From positions 96,070,984-96,134,983 of the forward strand of contig OX235265.1 of the NCBI GenBank assembly GCA_944472135.2: DNA of 64,000 nt, written 5' to 3'. The notes under the pieces are model-generated. The model worked only from the letters and a program-made list of their open reading frames with translations. It was not told where the DNA came from and did no database searches. A program made the position numbers and the translations under genes. The stretch comes from Trichobilharzia regenti. Taxonomy: Eukaryota > Platyhelminthes > Trematoda > Strigeidida > Schistosomatidae. Position 1 is the first letter of the stretch. Every line of letters starts with the position of its first letter. This document shows, piece after piece, positions 35,901 to 50,300 of the stretch.

Positions 35901-38900
35901 TTTTACATTGCAATCTAACATTGGAAGCTCCCCTTCCTGACTTTTCAATTCATAGATGAATTGAATTGCCTCTACCTTCGAGTTGATGTTTTCGAAAAAT
36001 GTATTTATGTCGTGTGTTCTAAGTACAGTGAATGTGTCATCTACATACCTCCACCATACTTTTGGTGTGGGGTGAACGTTTCAATCGCTATGTTTTCCCA
36101 CCTATCCATGAATATATCCCCTAACACCGGGGATATTGGTGATCTCATGGAAACTCCCTCAGTTTGTTTGTATATTTTCCCTTGGAATTTAAATACTGTG
36201 GAAGTCAGGCAAAGCTTCACTCCCACCATTATGTCCTCAAGTGGCACTTCTGTCCTAAGTTCGAGTTCCATCACGGGTAAATTTTGTTTTGATAAAGTCT
36301 CACAGTGTTATACAGTAATGTTTACTGATGACGTTTCGAGCACAATTTATTGCTCATAATCATATCAAGTTCGAGTTCTTGGTCAGAATTGAGTTCGTTT
36401 CTGACTGCCTCCATAGCCATGTTTATTGGTATACATGTATATAAACTGACAATGTCAAAACTAACCATTTTTTCTTCATTATCTAATTTTTAATTATCTA
36501 ATCTGTGTTTTAGTTCATAAGAATGAGTTAGTCTAGATTTCGAGTGGATTTTTAGGGGATCTAATACCATGGCTAAATATTTAGATAATTCATAAGTAGG
36601 TGAATTTCTAAAATCAACTATAGGCCTAATAGGGTATCCTGACTTATTAACTTAAACAACACTACTGGGGTGATTAGTTTTTGGCATTAAATTAAACCAC
36701 TTAGACTCACCTAGAAACGGCTTCATTCGGCGTATAAGGTCCGCTGTGGATTTCTTAACTTTATTCATAACTGTGTCTATTGACTTACTAATTTCCTCAT
36801 ATGGTCCTGTTTGTATGTGAGTATTCACCTCCGTCCAAACAGTCTGATTTGTCCAATATTACTGTTGCATTTCCTTTGTCTGACTTCGTGATAACTATAT
36901 CATTGTTGTTCTTAAGGTATTTTAGGGTTTCTAACTCTGGTTTTGTCAGATTAGCCTTTCCACGCCTTTGTCGTTTTAATGTAAGTGAACATTGTGCCCG
37001 TACTTCATCAGCCGTCGTTTTGTCTATTCCACTTAGGGCTATTTCTATTTTTGGGATGACATCCTCAGGTTTCAGCTTGTCTACTGATACATTAGAAAAG
37101 GCACACAATCCACAGCTCGTTACGAGACGATTGAGTCTTGTCTAATTGAATTTCAGCATAGAACTTTGTACAGAAGTGCAATCAGTTCAAGTTGCCTCAC
37201 TCCCCAATTAGCACACAAAGATGAACAAAAAGAGAGGGAGAGAAAGAGAGAGACAGGAAAAGGCGATTCAGAAAAAAACTAAAATCAACAGAAATTTGCA
37301 GGAGGATGAAAGAATAATAACACAGAGGAATATTGTGGTTTTATTATATTGATTAGGGGAGATGACAAAGAGTGCATCTACACCATTTGAGAACAAACTT
37401 ATGCCATTTCACTAACAGTTTCCAATCATTAATTCCTAGCATCCCCGAATACCATAATTAGGCAGTCCACACCTCTTCACTTTGCCCAAGTCAATTGTCA
37501 AGCAACTTATTGATAGAGATGTCAGGTTTTGTTTGGTTCGACCAAATACTAACTCCAAGAAGACAGTTAACTAACTCACTGCGTCGGGGCCGAAGTGCTT
37601 GGTTTCAGGTTGACATGTTAGTTCCCTGTGCGGATACTTTGACAATACCTGGTCAATTAGTGGATGGTGACCAGCAGTGGAATCCAGTCAGGATGCGCAT
37701 TTCGTACCACTATTTGGGACTTATCAGCTAAAGTGAATGAATGTACCTGCATACCCTAGTGAGTGATGGTGTTCCCATCGAGACTCGAACCCAATGCATA
37801 CAGTTTTTTAAATGCCAACGCGTTATCCACTAACCACTTGGACCATGAGAGTCACCTCTTGTGGAACGAGTCTTATTAATTATTTAATTGAATTTAGAGT
37901 TGTCTCGTCGACTGACTAGGTCGAAGCGTTTGGCTTCATCATCAACCAATTGGCTTCAAGTTTACATGACCAGATATCGTCGAAAAATCTGCACAAGGAG
38001 CCGACATGTCCAACCTGATGAGACCGAGCACTTCGGTCTAAACTGAATGCAATAATTAATACGACCCGTTGTACAAGAGGTGGCTTTCATTTTTCAGGTG
38101 ATCTATTGGATCTATTAGCATTTGAAACTATGAGTATCCTATAGGTTTGAGCCTCGTTGGGAACACCATCATTGACTCCCTGTAGAATGCAGGTACATCC
38201 ACTTAAGCTGATAAGTGTCAAGTAGGATGAAATGCACCTCCTGGATTCCACTGCTGGTCACCCACCAACAACCAATTGACTTCAAATAATAAAAGATGCC
38301 TTTATTTGTGGGGTTCTTAGCGAAACTGAAAACAAAATAATTCTAACATGTTTTGTCAGAGGGGGAAAAGTGAAAAAACTGTTCCAATCTTTTGGGGGAA
38401 TAACCGAATGTTTTTTGCTCTAGAAAAACACATCAAAGATGGATGGTAGTATGTCATGTGAGAGGTCACATCCTGCATTCAAACTCTTTACCTAATTATA
38501 CTTAGGTGATGAATATTTTTCAAAACAAAATTATTATTGCAGATTTTCATCATGGGCTGATATTGGTTAGAGAACCATTGGAAAACCTGGGAGTACTGAC
38601 TGGGACCCGATCCAATGGCCAGTCCATGAATTCTACCTTCTGCCAATTCACGACATGGCGCGACCACTAGACAATGCTTTCAGCGAGTGTTTGTCCTCAC
38701 CCCCGACCTGCTGCACCCTACTGGTCACGACTTTTCACTAGAACCCCAGGTAACTGCTAGTGAGCATCTCATCGATATTCAGGTGTTGGTTGAGAAGTCG
38801 TGACCAGTAGGATGCAGCAGGTCAGGTGTAAGGACAAACACTCGCTGAAGACATGGGCTAGCGGTCACACTATATCGTGAATTGGCAGAAGTTAGAATTC

Positions 38901-41900
38901 ATGGGCTGGCCATTGGATCGGGTCCCAGTCAGTCAGTACTCTCAGGTTTTCCAATGGCTTTCTAACCAATGTCAGCTCATGATCAAATCCTGTAACCAAT
39001 CAAATCTATACAAACCAATATTTGAAAATTATTACTATTTGAATTGCACGATTTATAGGGATTTAGATTAAATTCAAAATGGATTCTGTCACGAACCAAC
39101 ATCAACTAGAGAAATCTGTAACTCAAACTATCGATTCCCAGCTCATTGGCTGATGCTGCTGCTGCCGCTGGATATATGTCTTAAAGTAGTAGTGTGAAAT
39201 CGGGGCGACAAAGTTCAAGTATCATGGGCAAAACCACAGTGACCTTGAAAAACCAATCAGAACTCAGATAGAAAATATCGTATAATCATTAAAAAATACA
39301 CCAAAAAAAGTATTTGCAAACTTGATATTACACTGTATAGCTGTAGCTTATGTGTTGTAAGAATGTCCCTCAGTCAATACACAAATGATCATCTACAGGG
39401 AAATAGTACCATGTGCGATATATCCATCCATTCATCTGGGTGACAAATGTATTATTTATTATTATTATTGTTCCCTTGGATTCCTAGTGGAACATAGGGC
39501 TTCAACTACACGTCTCCACTTGCTTCTGTCTTCTGCTGTACTTTTCACCTGCATCCATGTCAGTCCACATTGTTTCATCTCCTCTTCCATGTCACCCTTG
39601 CACTGACGACCAACTCGCCCCGTGCTTCCCTTTCGGCCTGACGCGCGCGCCATGTCACCCAGCGGCAGACTCCTCAGCAAGTGAGTGTCCAATCCATTCA
39701 TCTCCAATTTCTCCTGCATATCTGTTGGTTGGCGATTGGTTTGTTCTTGTTTTGTTTCTTCGCATAGTTTCTTTTTGGTGATTGTTTCCGGCCTGGCCAT
39801 CTGATCTTCAGTATAGATCCAGCGAAGACAGTTGCTGGTTGATAAAGGTCTGCATGCAACAGGCTGTTGGAAATATTTGTGACCCGCCCGTCAAGTTTCT
39901 GATCTGTTCCGTATAGAAGAACTGACTGACTTGACGTTGTTTGTATTGAAAATCCGACCGAATTTTGTTGTTGATGCTGGCTGAGTGACGAAGATTTCCA
40001 GATTGGTTTCAGCTTGATGAATGTGTTTCTCGCCTTCCCGATTCTCGCTCGATTTGACATCCTCGTTTGTTCCTCCTGTGGATAAGACAATGCTCAATTT
40101 TAGATAAGTGAGTTTATAAAGCAACCTGTTTCAAATCCCTCCCGTTGATAGTGATTGATGCTGTATGTTGCCAATGTTGTTGTTGTTGGTTGGTTAGTTA
40201 TTTTCATAGTTTCCGTCTTGTCTATGTTGACCTGGAGTCCTGTCTTTACTGCTTTTTCGACCAGTTTGTCGGTCGGTTTTCGCTTGTAAGTCTTCGATTT
40301 TGTGTGACATCAAATATAAATCATCCACGCGCGAAATCCAGGTCTTCTAGGTGACAAATGTAGGTCATGATAATTTGAGATCCATTGATATTTCTGACAC
40401 TGTTCTCCAAAATACCCCTAACTCTAACCATAATCTTAATTCTAACTTTAACGCTAGACCTTAAACCTGAATCTTCAACTCCATAACCCAATCTGATACC
40501 ATAGATTTGCAGAAAAATTACCTAGTAAATAAATAGAGTTCCGTATCTTTCCTTCTGCAAGTCCAAAAAGGCAGGTATAACTTGATTCGGAAATGATATT
40601 TCATAGCATTCCCTGTATCTAATCGGCTCTTGAAGGTCAACTTTTGCAGGACTTTGACTTTAGCTATGATACTCTAACTTCGCCATCGGGGCTAATGGAG
40701 TTCACTACTTCAAGGCGAAATGGATGCTCACTGATGGTATAAGTGTTGGCGGTAGCGCTGTCCCATGAAGTTGACTCAAGTTCGAATTCACAGGTCAATG
40801 AATATTCCTTCAGCCCGAGTGGCCGAATGGTTAATCAGCTAAATCACATAACCTGAAAGTCCCCGGATCTGATTTCTGGCGGGGTTGTGTGTGCACCATT
40901 GAAGAGTCCGAAAATGGGACGAAACAGCTGTCCAATGTTTGGCATTTAATTGTTTTCTAACTGATTTTAGTTCGTGATGAAATCTCCATTGAAAATTATC
41001 TGACTGGCATAAATCAAAAATACCTCACACAGATCAGCAAAGAATATTCATTCCGTAAATTCACCTCGAACATGTGCAGTTATATAATATACCATAAAAG
41101 GTCATGGAATTGCTTGCGTGGCGAGTCGGTAGCACTTCGGTTGAATGCCCGCCAAACACACATGTTCGGGATTCGATCCCCAGCCGATTGATGCCTTTAC
41201 CTCGCAAAGCCAGTAATAATAAGACTGGTAAAAAAGGAAGGTTGGTTGGTGGCTGGCAACCACATCCCGTAAAAATAAACCCCACTGCTACTGAAACTTC
41301 TAACTGAACTTCGAAATTAGACGTACCAACAGTTCGATTCTTGTACACCTTGTTCTAACAAATCATTCTGTGTCTACAAAAAATCTTTTGAAGTGATATA
41401 TATATGTATATATATATTTATGGTGAAGGCCAAGTTTTTCGAAGGGTTACCGGTTAAATCTTCTGTTCACAACAAAAGCTATTCTTATACATAAAAACAA
41501 CTTTGAACTGTGTATGTAGAAGTGGCTTAACCAATCCCTTTTGACTTGACCATGACCTTAAAATATGCCTTTTTTAACTCGATTTTTGTCTTCGTCTTAT
41601 TTCGTTCTTTTCAAACGCCTAACTTTAAAATATAGTCAATACATATTCTGAATCTCCCTCCCTACTCTTTTGAACAGTGTTCTTTCTTGTTTTCAAGCGC
41701 TTGTCATATGTAAGATTTCTCTTTTTTAGATTGTAATCATCTCTGAATTGCATTGGGGTGGTGTAGCGGTAGAATGTTCGCCAACCACGCTTCAAGTGGT
41801 CCGAGGTTCGACCTCGAACTGATTCATTAAGTCGGTAGTGTAATCCTGGTAACGAGGGAAGGGCCGCTCCGACCTCCTTTATGGCTGGCTGTGAGACCTG

Positions 41901-44275
41901 GCCATTGAGTGTGGAAGACATGAAAAGGTCGGCTAGCTGTCTTTTGATCATAGGTGCCTGCGTTCTATTTCCCGTGTAAAGTGGTATAATAAGGTGAGAA
42001 ATATTGAGGTTAGGCGTCCTGGTCTATGTAAGAAGGGGAAAATCAATCGACGAGGTTGTGAAATTACATAGACTGAGATGGTTAGGATATGTGTTACGTA
42101 TGCCTAGTCATCGCCTCCTCGACGGGTGATGTTAGCTGACATAGGGTCAGCCTGGAAAAGAGCTAGCACGTGGTAGTCAAACGAAAACATGGCACCAATC
42201 AGTGAAATCCAAAACAGTTAGTTTAAGCTGGCCAGTCACGTAGGAAGGTGTAGACTGACTGACTTTCTGGTTGGGGTCCTGGGGACGGTAAACACCAATG
42301 GCTGAAAACAATTGGTGATATGGTTCAAAGTGATCTTTCTCAGTAGTTGGCGCAGATGTATCCACTCCTTGAGACAATTCTCAGTGGAACTATATTGTTC
42401 TTCGATATTACTATTCTTTCTGCTTCATATTTCTGTTTACTGCCTCTATTTTGCATTTCTTCTACTTTCTTATGTTGCTTTGTGTGCTACATGGTGCACA
42501 TCGGTGGAAAGTTCTATGTCGAAAACAGACAGAACGAGGGAAGGTTGAGTGTGAGGCTAGCCACGCCAGCACAGTTCGTAAAAAAGGATACACACCACTA
42601 CTACTGAAACTTAAGAACTGACGCTTTTGAAGTCTCCTGAATTCCATTTAGAAAGCAAAGGATTATTTAAAAATAAATAAAATTATATACGAGTGGTGGT
42701 CATCACTGATTATCTCTCTAGACTACGTAATTCATTATATTGATTGATATATATAGAAATGGATAAGTTGACCTTATGAGCGATTCCGTGACCTTTTTAC
42801 AACAACACTAAATGACTGTCCAGTATTGAAGGGATGAGGTTACGAAAAGAATATTAGAAATTCTTATTATTATCAAGTCTTTTTGTTGTTCTTCATTGTA
42901 AACATTGTGCGTGTGTTTATGTGGCACACTTTAGTGAATATATCACAATTGAAGGTCATTGTAACACAGAAGTTGTAGTAAGTGAATCTGTACTTTTGAA
43001 AATGTTTATGTGGATACATCTTGGCAAGAAATTCCACAGAAATAAGAGTTTTATGTAACTACGTGAATGGGGCGTAGTCAGATTCCTGGGCAACACCAAC
43101 AACAAACAACGATCAGCCGGCATAAATGGGAGGAACCTGAGAGAAAGAACCTCGTTTCAACTACAGGCGGACGGAACTGATAAGGGTATCAAAGTGAGGA
43201 CCATCGGGAAAGCAAGACAAGCTTTCTTAACTCTCAAGTCTGTGTGGAGGTCGACAGCACTCAGCATCAAAATAAGATCCGGATTTTCAACTCCAATGTG
43301 AAGTCAGTGCTAGTCACTATACGGATGGATCAGAGACTTGTCGCCATGTCATAAAGAGCACCTCAAACAAACTAAAGACCATCAATCAACAGCTGTCTTC
43401 GCTCAATACTTCGCTCAAGATGAGATGGGTAGCCAGAGAAGATCAGGAACAGGGATCTCTGGGAGCGAACCAACCCAGCAGGAACCGATTGTGCAATAGA
43501 TACGTAGGAAGAAATGGAGGTGGATTCACCATACTCTGAGAAAACTAATCATCAAGTGACATCACTAGACAAGCCATCGCTCGAGTGGAATCCGAAAGGG
43601 AAGCGGCGAGTTGATCGTTAGTGCAAGGGTGGCTTGGAGGAGGTGAAAGGATGTGGGCAGACTTGGAGCCAGGTGAAAACGTTGGTAGATAACCGAAAGC
43701 AATGGAGACTTGGGCGGCTGAAGCCCTATGTTCCTCTAGGAACTAAAAGAAATAATAATAATTTTTGTCCCAAAACCAGTACTTATCGTATTGTGTAGAA
43801 TTCTTGACATCTGGTGGTACAACACTTGTTGAAAAAATCGTAAGTACAGGATTGATAATAGCAGTGGAAATAAAATCGAAAATGTACAAAAAGTGTAAAC
43901 TAAAGATGATAATGATAATGATGTTAATAGTTAAAATTACAAGTTAATTGAAATAGATTACAAAGAGGAGAGGATCGAAAAAGAGCCACTTATTTTTTGC
44001 TTAATAACGTAGTAAGTCGTAGGTTTCACGCTTAGACTGTCGTTGTGTTTTTGTACTCAGTTGTACGACTTCTAGTCCTACCCCACCCCCCCCCTCCGCG
44101 ATGAGATGGAAGGGAAAATTTGTGATTAACAAGGGGTGCTCATCAGAGTCAGACAATATAGATTTAGCCTGTTTCTCACAAGAGTTCGAATGAATGTTGA
44201 CTACAGTAGTAACTACTTGACCTTGTCACACACACACACACCACTTGCCCTACTAACAACCTTTAATGCCCTTCA

Positions 44276-44310
<35 letters not shown>

Positions 44311-47300
44311 CCTGACGTTCCGAGTGGAACATCGAGTTCCAACAACACATCTCCACTTTGTTCTGTTTTCTGCTGTCCTCTTCAGCTGAGTCCACGAGTG
44401 ACCATACTTTCATCTCTTCCTCACATGATCTTCTCCATGTCACCCTCGCATTGGCGACCCACTTGTCGCTTCCCATTCGGATTCCAGTAAAACGATGGCC
44501 TGGCGTGCGATGTCCTTCGTCGGCCTCCTCAATGTATGACCGATCCATCCATCTCCTTCCTACATAATTGTTGAGCGTTCGGCTCTTGCTCGTTGGTTTG
44601 TTCCCACAGTTTCTTGCTGCTTATTCTTTCTGGCCATTTTATCATCACTATGGAGCCGGTGAAGTGGGCAGCTGTTGATGAAAGTCTTCAGTAGCCTGTT
44701 TCAAATCCTTTTCATGACTGACATGCAGTGCAAGTTTCTAACCCGTATAGAAGAACTGACTGACTGACCGACTTGACATTGCTGTTGAAAATCTGAATCT
44801 TATTCTTTATGCTGGCTGAGTGCAGAAGATTTCTAAACTAGTTTCAGGTTGATGAAGGCATATCTTGCCTTTTCGATTCTGACTTTGACATCTTCATCCC
44901 TTCCGACCGCCTGTAGTTGAAACGATGCCTCCCAGATAAATGAAGAAGGCAAACTCTGTTGATGGTGCTGGTTGTTGTTGTTGTTGTTGATTGGCTATCT
45001 TCGTCACCCCCGTCTTCTCTGTTCACATTTCACAGCCTTTTTATGTTAGTCCAGGAAAGACTGCAGGGGAGCAGTAAAGTACATTAAGCAAGACGGAAGA
45101 GTTAACAAACTGTAAAAGTCGAAGTTGAGTGATTCCTGATTGTCTTTTTTAAAGTAGAAGCTTAGACGACACATTTTCCTTAGAAATGAACTAGATATGG
45201 GACGATCAAGAAAGACTTATTATCATTATTATTATTTCCTTTAGTTCCTAGAGGAACATAGGGCTTCAGCCGCCCAAGTCTCCATTGCGTTCGGTTCTCT
45301 GCTAGAGTTTTCACTTGGCTCCAGGTCTGCCCACATACTTTCATCTCCTCTTCACATGACCTCCTCCAAGTCACCCTTGCATTGACGACCAACTCACCGT
45401 TTCCCATTCGGTCGGGTTCCACTCGAGCGATGGCTTGTCTAGTGATGTCACTTGATGATTAGTTTTCTCAGAGTATGGTGAATCCACCTCCATTTCTTCC
45501 TACGTATCTATTGCACAATCGGTTCCTGCTGGGTTGGTTCGCTCCCAGAGATCCCTGTTCCTGATCTTCTCTGGCTACCCATCTCATCTTGAGCGAAGTA
45601 TTGAGCGAAGACAGCTGTTGATTGATGGTCTTTAGTTTGTTTGAGGTGCTCTTTATGACATGGCGTTAAGTGTCTGATCCATCCGTATATTGAGTAGCAC
45701 TGACTTCACATTGGAGTTGGAAATCCCGATCTTATTTTCATTTTCATGCTGAGTGCTGTTGATCTATCTCCACACAGACTTGAGAGTAATGAAAGCTTGT
45801 CTTGCTTTCTTGATGATCCTCGCTGCTTTGATATGCTCGTCAGTTCCATTCGCCTGTAGTTGAAACGATGCTTCCCAGGTAAGTAGGTAAAGTAGGTTGT
45901 TTCTCTCAAGTTCCTTCCATTTATACTGATTTTTCTCTTTTTGTTGTTGTTGGTGTTGGCCAGGAATCTTCATCATCCCTGTTTTCTCTATGTTTACTTG
46001 GAGTCCTATCTTTGATATTTCTTCTACCAACTTGTTGCTTTTCATTTGCATATCTTCCAGTTTGTGGGAAATCAGACATATATCACCAGCGAAATCCAGA
46101 TCCTCGAAGATCCTCAAAGAAAGACTAAGGGATAGAACTAATGTCTGACTTAGTTTCTATTTCACTACCATCTTTTCTACAAGCATCTTATGAATGAATG
46201 GACCAGTTTTTGTAGAACACGTTCATGCCTGAAGGTGAAGTTAACAGAGTCTGACATTTTTCTAGGGATTTGAAGTAAGACTATTCAGTTTCGACCACTG
46301 GTTGATGTCGGACTTGATTTAATATTGGTTTGTCACTAGGAGAAAGATGGCGGTGATTAATGTATAATGTATCCAGAAAGCTGTGTATCTTGGTGCACTT
46401 ATTGAATTAGCGGTAAAGGTGTTTATTGTACCTTATAAAAAAACAAAAACTTGATGTATTATGGACATTAAGAGATGCTTCAGGGAAAATTTTATAGTTT
46501 GTATGAGGGCTGTGATACTCCATCCAGACCGAACGAAGTAGATGGTTGTCTCAATGAGCCACCCTCCGAGCATTTGACTTAGAGTCTGATCCACCAGGCA
46601 ATGTAGCAGCGACAGGACAGGACCTACATTTTCCTATAATTCCCGGTCACCAAAACAGGTTCAAACGCCAATCGATTTGTTCGGATTCTAGAGTCTATGT
46701 ACGTCGTTGGTTTGAATTTCGGGGTTTTCAGCTCTCATAGCTGGTAGATCAGCCTGTCTAAAAAACTCGGTTGTAAGCGTCCAACGTTCTCATTCGCCCT
46801 TACACTTGTGTATGGAATACCTACCACTCTGCATGAAGGTACTGAGTGAGAATTGCCTGGCAGACGTAGGCCATGGACGTGTGACCATTTGAGAACATCT
46901 CGAGAAGAAAATCTAAGTCCTTCCCTCCAGCTGGAGCAGGTGATTTATAAGTGCAATGTTAAAAGATTGCAGGTAATTGAAAGTAAAGTCACATTGTAAA
47001 GGCTGACTGATAAAATTCAGTCGATACTAAGGAGTGTAAACAGATGTCATTGATTACTTTCTAGGGGTCAACCAAACTGTCCATTACATTTGTGGAAGTG
47101 GTTAGTCAGTCATTCGCAGACACCGAAATAGCTCATTGGTCTTAAACGTGACTGTAGCACTGTGTGGTGCAGGTTTGAATCTCATAAAGGAGGCATCGGT
47201 CTCTTCAAGACTATGTGTACACTAAACCTAGGTGCAACCAGGGCTTACTGCCGACTGTCTCCAATCATTTCTCAGTATCAGTGTGTGGGGACTTGATTGA

Positions 47301-50300
47301 TTTCAAGAGTGATCACCAACTGACTGTAGTTAGAGAACTACTGAAGACTGCAAAGTACTGAACACTCGTTTCTTCCTAGTTTGAGACTCTTCAGTATTAC
47401 GAACCCAGGACTTTCAGGTTACAAGACAAGTCAATAGGACGGGGTCCAATAGCACATGTATTCGAACTTTTGCTATCGAATATCATCGGCGGGTATTTGT
47501 CCTCACACGCGACTTGGTTGGTGTCTGTTGGTCACGACTACTCCCTAGAAATGCAGGCAACTTCGTCCTGTAGTCAGGGATGGTGGTAAGCAGTAGATCA
47601 AATCATGGAGTGTTGCCTTTCAGGGATTGAATTGAATTCAAGATCGATCATAGACTACTGATCTCAGTTCGAGAAACATGGAGAAACCAGGTTGTTGTTT
47701 TCTGTCCGTGTAATTAGTCGATATACCTCAATTTTAATGTGTTTTGAATTTCCTTATTTCTTAACTCTTCTCTCTCTCTCTCTTTTTTTAAATATCTTCA
47801 GCTGTTAAACAACGCCTACAAATCTATAACAGTCCATATCATAATTCATTTGATTGTCTACGTCGTATTTGTGTAACAGAAGGGCCAAAAGCATTGTATA
47901 AAGCCTATTTTACACAATTATCCATGAATATACCCTATCAGACTATACATTTTGTGTGTTATGAACAAGCACAAAGCGTACTGAATCCAAATCGTCAATA
48001 TCTACCCTGGTCGCATATATTATCCGGCGGGATAGCTGGTTGTTTTGCTGCAGCTTTTACAAATCCTTTGGATGTATGCAAAACACTGTTAAATACACAG
48101 GTAAGTTGGAGTGTTTCATTTCTTTCTTTGTTGGTTTGTTTATTTCTCCAGGGGAAATGTGAAAAGCTTATGGTTAGTTGCCATCTGAAGTCATGTCCGT
48201 CAGGAATGCCCACTATCCTCAATTTTGTTCGATCTCACCACAGGTGTATCAGTGGAATTGACTTTAATTGTCTTTAGTGATTGACTTGTTATGTTGACTT
48301 AGATTATGAAGATGATATTGTCCTCCAAGGTGGTGAGGATGTTGTCAAGATGCACAGCCGTCTGAACAACTCGACAGGCAGAAATCTTCGAATGTTTGGC
48401 ATGCCATTCACTTCCTCTGTCAAATGTAAGATGATGCAGTGCTATAGGACTGGATAACATTGACTCCTAGAGTAGAAACAGAGAGTGAAGTGGTAGAGTG
48501 CATTGACCACTTCACTTATTTGGGGGGTTGCATCAGCCACCCCCCCTAGCGCGTTGATCTCTGACGAAATCTCAGTCACTATGGATACAGAAGGCTGGTT
48601 CGGTGTTTCTCAGCCAACTTATGCCATCTCTGGGTTAGTAAATGTGATGGCCACCTGACTATCGACGAAAGGATGTGTGTTGTGTGTACTGCTCATTAGT
48701 TCTCTCCGCTGTGCTCCTCCTTTATGGCTGACTGGCTCTGCGATATCGCCATTAGAAGTGGAAGACATGAAAAGGCTAGCTAGCTGTGTTTGATCATAGG
48801 TTCCCGTATTCTACCTCACATGTTCAGTGGTAGATGTAATAGGGTGAGAAATATTGAGGTTAGGTGTCGGTCGAGTGGTAGGTAGGTAGGTGGAAGGGGA
48901 AATCAATCGACGAGGTTGTGAAGCAGCTGGAACGATTGAAATGGTTAGAACGTGTGTTACACATGCGGAATCGTCGCCTTCCTCGACGGTCAACGTTAGA
49001 TAACAACATAGGATGAGGTAGGGAAATATCTAGTGGTAGTCAAACCGAAACATGGCTTCATCAGTCAATCGAATCCACAACAGTTAGTTTAAGTCAGCTA
49101 GTCACATGGGAGGTGTTGATTTGGTGGTTGGGTTGCTCAGGATGATGATGATAAGAACCAATGAGTACTCCAGAGAATAGGTGATATGACTCAAGGTGTT
49201 AGTTCTGAATGACTGTCTGTCTGTCTGTCTGTTTTCGACATTGAACTTTGCACATATATGCGGCAGTTCAAGTCGTCACACTCCCCACATGTAGTACACA
49301 AAGCAAAAGAAGAAATTAGAAGAAATGCATAATAGAGACAGTAAACAGAGGTGTGAGACAAAGAAATAGAAGTAACGAAGAACAATATAATTTTATTTAC
49401 TGGGTATTATAAGTCACAAGGAGTGAATGCATCTGCGCCATTGAGAACGATCACTTTTAGCCATATCACCAATTGTTTCCAGCCTTCATTGGTTTTTACC
49501 GTCCCGAGGACCCCAACGATTAAGTGTACACCTTCTGAATGACTGGATTAGATGCATTCACTCTTTGTGCTATATAATATCCAATAAGACACTATTGTTG
49601 TTTCATATTAATACCATTCTTTTTCTCTCACTCTCACTCAGAATTCTGTTGAGTATCTCTACTTTGAATCTCTGCTTTTTCACTGTCTTCTCTTGCTTTG
49701 TGTGGTACATGGAGTGATGGAGAGTGAGTGGCAACTGGAACTGGTAAACATTTGTGCAGTGTTCTACCTTGAAACCAGTCAATTAGTCAGTCAGTCATTC
49801 TGGATGAAACAGCTCTCCAGTACTCCCTGTTGGTAATCCAATTGTTGTCTGATCGATATCAGCTCATGACGAAATCATTTATTTTATCCTACAATTATTT
49901 TCGCTTATAAAACTGAACATAACCTCGCCAGATACTAGCTTGCTAGGCTACTAGCTTACTAGTTTTCTAGCCGGTCCCAAGCCCAGGTAAAGAGGGAGGG
50001 TTGGGGCGTGGTGCTAGCAACTCCACCCCTGTAAAACAACCAAATCGCTACAGAAACTTCAACGAATAAATGTATTAAAAATACTAAAAACATAAGCAAT
50101 AGCCTTACTTTTCGCTGGAATCGGGAAGTGAAATGACGCAGGCTGGTGAAAGCCTTCGGAAAGCCATTCGGCCGATGTGCATGCTTTCGATGAAAGCAAA
50201 AGTAAGGATGGGTACCTGGAATGTTCGTACAATGTACGAATTTGGAAAGGCTGCCCAGATAGCCGCTGAAATGAGAAGGTACAGAATACAAGTGTTGGGA

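Noticed and set aside
25632..38262. Active Sm-alpha hammerhead ribozymes
   Set aside because: All Sm-alpha-like copies here have a changed CTGATGA or GAAAC core, so none should self-cleave.
46540..46950. Less AT-rich stretch that could be an exon or gene
   Set aside because: No open frame of useful length, no splice-consistent carrier sequence, and mitoferrin is complete without it.
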